From positions 1-64,000 of the forward strand of contig JAVVSK010000007.1 in the NCBI GenBank assembly GCA_036654235.1: a stretch of DNA of 64,000 nucleotides. The letters are read 5' to 3'. Source of the stretch: JAVVSK01 sp036654235. GTDB taxonomy: Bacteria; Bacillota; Clostridia; Christensenellales; CAG-138. The first letter of the stretch is position 1, and every line of letters starts with the position of its first letter. This document shows, one piece after another, positions 60,565 through 64,000 of the stretch. The notes under the pieces are model-generated. The model had not been told where the DNA came from. It searched no databases and worked only from the letters and a program-made list of their open reading frames with translations. A program made the translations under genes and the position numbers.

Positions 60565-61493
60565 GTATATTTCATGCGCCAATAATGGTTTCTGAAATAA
60601 TGGAACTTATGAATCCCGGGCGCTGCGGAATATATATCGACGGAACGCTTGGAGGGGGCGGTCATTCGAAAGTTATTCTGTCGCTCATGGGTGATGGTTC
60701 GCGCCTTTTTGGTATAGACAGAGATGAGGACGCTATTGCGGAAGCTAAAAGCACAATAAATGACGATAGGTTTACTGCCGTTCGCGGAAACTTTTTTGAT
60801 ATAAATAAGATAATGAATACGCTGAATATAAGCGGTGTTGACGGTATTCTTCTTGACCTCGGAGTATCTTCGCATCAGCTTGACGATGCGTCGCGCGGGT
60901 TTTCATATAATAGCGATGCGGGTCTTGATATGCGAATGGATAAATCTCAGCCGTTTTCTGCTTACGATGTCGTTAATACTTATAGTCAGGACGATCTGCG
61001 AAGAATAATATTTGAATATGGTGAAGAAAGGTTCGCCTCAAGGGTGGCGAACGCGATAGTGCGTCAAAGAAATATTGAGCCTATTGAGAACACATTGAGA
61101 TTGGCTGAGATAATTAAGTTAGCTATTCCGACGGCGGCAGCTAGGAGCGAAAGACAGCATCCGGCAAGAAGAACGTTTCAGGCGATCCGTATAGAGGTGA
61201 ATTCCGAGCTTAAAGGTTTGGACAAGGCGGTTAGCGATGCGCATGATGCTTTAAATAAAGACGGTGTTTTGTCTATTTTGACCTTTCATTCTCTCGAAGA
61301 CAGAATTGTTAAAACGGCGTTTAAACGTTTCGAAGATCCATGCGTTTGTAGTAAAAAAGCTCCGGTATGTACTTGCGGGCTTAAAGCGACGGTGGAGATA
61401 CTTACAAAACGGCCTTTAACGGCGGGTGCCGATGAAATATCGAATAATCCGAGGGCAAAGAGCGCTAAGCTTAGGGCGATAAAAAAGCTGTAA
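60561..61493 (+). CDS. rsmH: 16S rRNA m4C1402 methyltransferase
   Basis: A 310 aa SAM-dependent enzyme (MraW) that methylates N4 of C1402 in 16S rRNA. Motif I YIDGTLGGGGHS near 26-37; GVDGILLDLGVSSHQLD; GFSYNSDAGLDMRMD; SFHSLEDRIVK form read as TFHSLEDRIVK. The start is a TTG overlapping the mraZ stop (TTGA). Confidence 0.96.
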   Translation: MSIFHAPIMVSEIMELMNPGRCGIYIDGTLGGGGHSKVILSLMGDGSRLFGIDRDEDAIAEAKSTINDDRFTAVRGNFFDINKIMNTLNISGVDGILLDLGVSSHQLDDASRGFSYNSDAGLDMRMDKSQPFSAYDVVNTYSQDDLRRIIFEYGEERFASRVANAIVRQRNIEPIENTLRLAEIIKLAIPTAAARSERQHPARRTFQAIRIEVNSELKGLDKAVSDAHDALNKDGVLSILTFHSLEDRIVKTAFKRFEDPCVCSKKAPVCTCGLKATVEILTKRPLTAGADEISNNPRAKSAKLRAIKKL

Positions 61494-61544
61494 CCAAAAG
61501 CATCGTTAATTGGCGATACATAGCATACAAAGGAGGAGCATAAC

Positions 61545-61943
61545 ATGGCAGTAACCAAAGTTTATAGAGAAGGACAATATTTAAACGGCGCGCTTCCGAA
61601 CCGAGAACCAAGTTTGCCGCAAAAAAGTCCTGGTCAATTGCCAAGGAAAAGACCAATAGAGCGCTCCGCACCGCGAAACACACTTAAAAAAGCGGCAGCT
61701 GTGTTTTCGCTACTTATGGTGACCGGTATTGCACTCCTTATTTTGATGGGATATGCCTCGATAAATAAAGATTATTCGTCGCTAAATGAAATAAAAGCGA
61801 ATGTAGCGGAAACTGAACGCTATATAGATAAACTAAAGCGTGAAATCGAGTATGATATTTCAAACGGTGATATCGAAAAGGCGGTATCCGAAAACGACAT
61901 GTGTTATCCGGAGGATAATAGAATTATAAAAGTTGAGCCGTAA
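61545..61943 (+). CDS. ftsL: FtsL-like cell division protein
   Basis: A 132 aa bitopic protein: a basic, Pro-rich cytoplasmic tail (1-48), one membrane span (about 50-70) and a short extracytoplasmic coiled coil (SLNEIKANVAETERYIDKLKR). Sequence similarity in this family is low; size, topology and position between rsmH and the PBP gene make FtsL the best call. The C-terminal stretch is longer and more acidic than in Bacillus FtsL. AGGAGG site before the ATG. Confidence 0.78.
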   Translation: MAVTKVYREGQYLNGALPNREPSLPQKSPGQLPRKRPIERSAPRNTLKKAAAVFSLLMVTGIALLILMGYASINKDYSSLNEIKANVAETERYIDKLKREIEYDISNGDIEKAVSENDMCYPEDNRIIKVEP

Positions 61944-61958
61944 ATAGGAGGATCTATT

Positions 61959-64000
61959 ATGAATGCGCCTACCTCTGCGAACAAAAGAAGACTTGTCATT
62001 ATGCTTGTTATTATGGCCGGTCTGTTTTTAGTTTTGGCAATAGCTCTTTTTAAGGTGCAAGTAATTGATGCGAAAAAGTTGCAGGAAAAAGCGGTTTTGC
62101 AATGGACGAGAGATACTTCATTATCGGCACTTCGAGGGAACATATATGATTCTACGGGGGCTATTTTAGCCGAGAGTGGAACGGCGTATAAGGTGCTTCT
62201 TCGTCCGCAGGAGATAGTGAGCGGCGAGAGGATTCGTATCGCTACGGAGTTATCGAACGTTTTAGAACTTGATTATGACGTTGTTCTTAAAAAAATCGAA
62301 AACACTAAAATATCCGAGCTTGTTTTAAAGCGCCAAATAGATCGTGAAACCGCGGATAAAATAAACTCCCTTAAACTTGGGAACGGCGTTGCAACAGCGA
62401 TAGACAGTAAGCGGTTTTATCCTTACGGCAACCTTATGGCACAGGTTTTGGGTTTTACGACAACGGATGGTGTTGGTCAAGCCGGACTTGAACTAAAATA
62501 CAATAAATTTCTTTCGGGAGAAGACGGGCGTCTTATAACCGAGCAAGATAGGAAAGGACAGAGCCTTCCGTACGGCGTTAGCGAATACATAGACCCGATA
62601 GACGGAGCGGATATAGTTCTTACCACAAACGGCGTTATAGAATCCTATCTCGAAAAAGCGCTTAAAGAGGCTCTCGAATTAAATAAAGCAAAGAGCGCTC
62701 AGGGAATAATAATGGACGTTAAAACGGGGGCGCTTATCGCCGTTTCGACGCAGCCGGACTTTGATTTAAACAATCCTCCAAGAGACAACCTTGCGCTTTT
62801 AAGCGAACTAAGTAAAAATAAAATCGTTACTGATGCTTACGAACCGGGTTCAACCTTTAAGATAACTACTCTTGCCGCCGCTATAGACAGCGGCGCGGCG
62901 AACGAAAGCTATACCTGCTTTTGTCCGGGCTATAAAATAGTTAATGGTCAGCGAATAAAATGCTGGAAGGCGGGGGGACACGGGAGTCAAACCTTAATGC
63001 AATGCGCGGAAAACTCCTGCAACTCGGCATTTATGGATCTTGCGCTTAGAATGGGCGTAGATAAATTTTACGATTACATATATAAATTCGGTTTCGGATC
63101 GACGAGCGGAAGCGGGCTTTTAGGTGAAGCGGGCGGAATAGTTACAAATAAAAAGTACATTCGCGATACCGACCTTGCGCGTATAGGCTTCGGACAGAGT
63201 ATCGCGGTTACGCCGCTTCAGCTCATTACGGCGGCGTCAGCTGCGATTAACGGCGGGGAACTTATGCAGCCCTACATAATGGATCGAATTATTTCGGCGG
63301 CCGGGGATACTATAAGCCAAACCGAGCCTACCGTTGTTAGGAGAGTTATAAGTGAAAGCGCTTCAAATTTGACGCGCGGGATTTTAACGAGTGTAGTTGA
63401 AAACGGAAGCGGTAAAAACGCAAAAATACCCGGATTTTTAGTTGGCGGTAAAACGGGAACAGCACAAAAATATGAGGATGGAAAAGTTTCATCGGGGAAG
63501 CTCATTGCGTCGTTTATTGGGTTCGCGCCGGCGGAAGACCCGCGCTACATATGCCTGATTTTAGTTGACGAGCCGCAAGTGGGTGTGATTTTCGGAAGCA
63601 CCGTTGCCGCGCCATTTGTAAAAAATGTACTTGAAGAAACCCTACTCTATTATGGATATAAGAGAAGCACAGATAACGAAACGGTTGTTATTCCCGACTT
63701 ATCGGGGCTTACGACGGCTGAAGCCGAGATAAAACTAAAAGAACTTGGGCTTACGGCGGTTTTTCAAGATAGCGATAAGGTAACGGCGCAGCTTCCGGCG
63801 TCGGGCAGCGTTGCCGTAAAGGGTAGCGCGGTACTACTATATACGAATAGTACGGGCGAAGATGAAAAATTTGAATATGTTGAGGTTCCGAACCTTGTTG
63901 GGCTGACTAGACTTCAGGCGTTTGATGCTCTGGATGAAATTGGGCTTGTACTGGTCATTGATGGGGAATATAAGGGCGGAGAAATTATTTCGCAGAGTAT
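61959..64000 (+). CDS. class B penicillin-binding protein with PASTA domains (FtsI/SpoVD type), partial
   Basis: The gene runs off the window after 680 codons. An N-terminal anchor (about 12-32) leads to a pedestal domain (LRGNIYDSTGAILA) and the transpeptidase: Ser298 in EPGSTFKIT, Ser353 in the SCN triad NSCNS, Lys498 in GGKTGTAQ. From about residue 565 there are two PASTA repeats (IPDLSGLTTAEAEIKLKELG; VPNLVGLTRLQAFDALDEIG). It cross-links septal (FtsI/PBP2x) or spore-cortex (SpoVD) peptidoglycan; the window does not show which. TAGGAGG precedes the ATG at 61959. The gene order mraZ-rsmH-ftsL-pbp is that of the dcw cluster. Confidence 0.93.
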   Translation, partial: MNAPTSANKRRLVIMLVIMAGLFLVLAIALFKVQVIDAKKLQEKAVLQWTRDTSLSALRGNIYDSTGAILAESGTAYKVLLRPQEIVSGERIRIATELSNVLELDYDVVLKKIENTKISELVLKRQIDRETADKINSLKLGNGVATAIDSKRFYPYGNLMAQVLGFTTTDGVGQAGLELKYNKFLSGEDGRLITEQDRKGQSLPYGVSEYIDPIDGADIVLTTNGVIESYLEKALKEALELNKAKSAQGIIMDVKTGALIAVSTQPDFDLNNPPRDNLALLSELSKNKIVTDAYEPGSTFKITTLAAAIDSGAANESYTCFCPGYKIVNGQRIKCWKAGGHGSQTLMQCAENSCNSAFMDLALRMGVDKFYDYIYKFGFGSTSGSGLLGEAGGIVTNKKYIRDTDLARIGFGQSIAVTPLQLITAASAAINGGELMQPYIMDRIISAAGDTISQTEPTVVRRVISESASNLTRGILTSVVENGSGKNAKIPGFLVGGKTGTAQKYEDGKVSSGKLIASFIGFAPAEDPRYICLILVDEPQVGVIFGSTVAAPFVKNVLEETLLYYGYKRSTDNETVVIPDLSGLTTAEAEIKLKELGLTAVFQDSDKVTAQLPASGSVAVKGSAVLLYTNSTGEDEKFEYVEVPNLVGLTRLQAFDALDEIGLVLVIDGEYKGGEIISQS

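Overview
The window looks like chromosome of an anaerobic, spore-forming member of the Clostridia. This rests on gene content rather than on a marker gene: a spoVAC-spoVAD-spoVAE set next to lonB, two [FeFe]-hydrogenase loci, a thl-crt-hbd block plus butyrate kinase, meso-diaminopimelate dehydrogenase, calcium-loop dockerins on two secreted proteins, and a mutS-mutL-miaA-hfq-(PLP lyase)-uvrC block. The DNA is moderately A+T-rich, very densely coding, with many ATGA-type overlaps and strong GGAGG ribosome binding sites. I found no insertion sequence, prophage, CRISPR array or complete tRNA. The only structural RNA is the 3' end of a 5S rRNA at the left edge.

Layout. 1-220: tail of an rRNA operon and its terminators. 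281-3807 (minus): ddh, a divergent prs, and icd. 4353-6230: a secreted protein made of a gingipain-adhesin-like domain, two TlpA/thioredoxin domains and a dockerin. 6420-7929: DUF3795 protein and LysR regulator, divergent. 8045-17023 (plus): one co-directional run of rex, adhE, a phosphotransferase-fold protein, a thioredoxin-like ferredoxin, a hot-dog thioesterase, a PAS-domain sensory [FeFe]-hydrogenase, a PP2C phosphatase with an extra C-terminal domain, and a group B-like [FeFe]-hydrogenase. 17182-21883 (minus): KamC/KamB-like reactivase proteins coupled to a PHP phosphoesterase, a DRTGG protein and a GT-C-like membrane protein. 22103-32243 (plus): miaB, mutS, mutL, miaA, hfq, PLP lyase, uvrC. 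32407-35484: DUF5685 plus a Cys-tailed J-protein, a membrane protein and an orphan solute-binding lipoprotein. 35914-38815 (minus): hbd, crt, thl. 39078-40782: an amidohydrolase and a Cys/Gly/Asn-rich small protein. 41051-44977 (minus): pstSCAB-phoU behind Pho-box-like repeats. 45149-46294: a CHAP-amidase/dockerin protein. 47230-48813: NusG-domain-II protein, Gx transporter, small alarmone synthetase. 48915-50686: butyrate kinase and a lipoprotein read from overlapping divergent promoters. 50907-51728: Mrp. 51836-55674: spoVA genes and lonB. 56466-59710 (minus): an NADH-linked hydrogenase module (NuoF, ferredoxin, GHKL ATPase, NuoE) without its catalytic subunit. 60118-64000: start of the mraZ-rsmH-ftsL-pbp division cluster, running off the right edge.

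How it fits together (inference). Much of the window manages fermentative redox: Rex would sense NADH/NAD+, AdhE makes ethanol, Thl/Crt/Hbd and Buk cover parts of the butyrate route, NuoE/NuoF-like proteins link NADH and ferredoxin to H2, and the sensory hydrogenase/phosphatase pair probably reports H2. A Rex-like palindrome at the predicted start site of the 56-59 kb operon ties the two hydrogenase loci together. bcd/etf, ptb, kamDE and the bifurcating HydA are not in the window, so several pathways are only half visible here.
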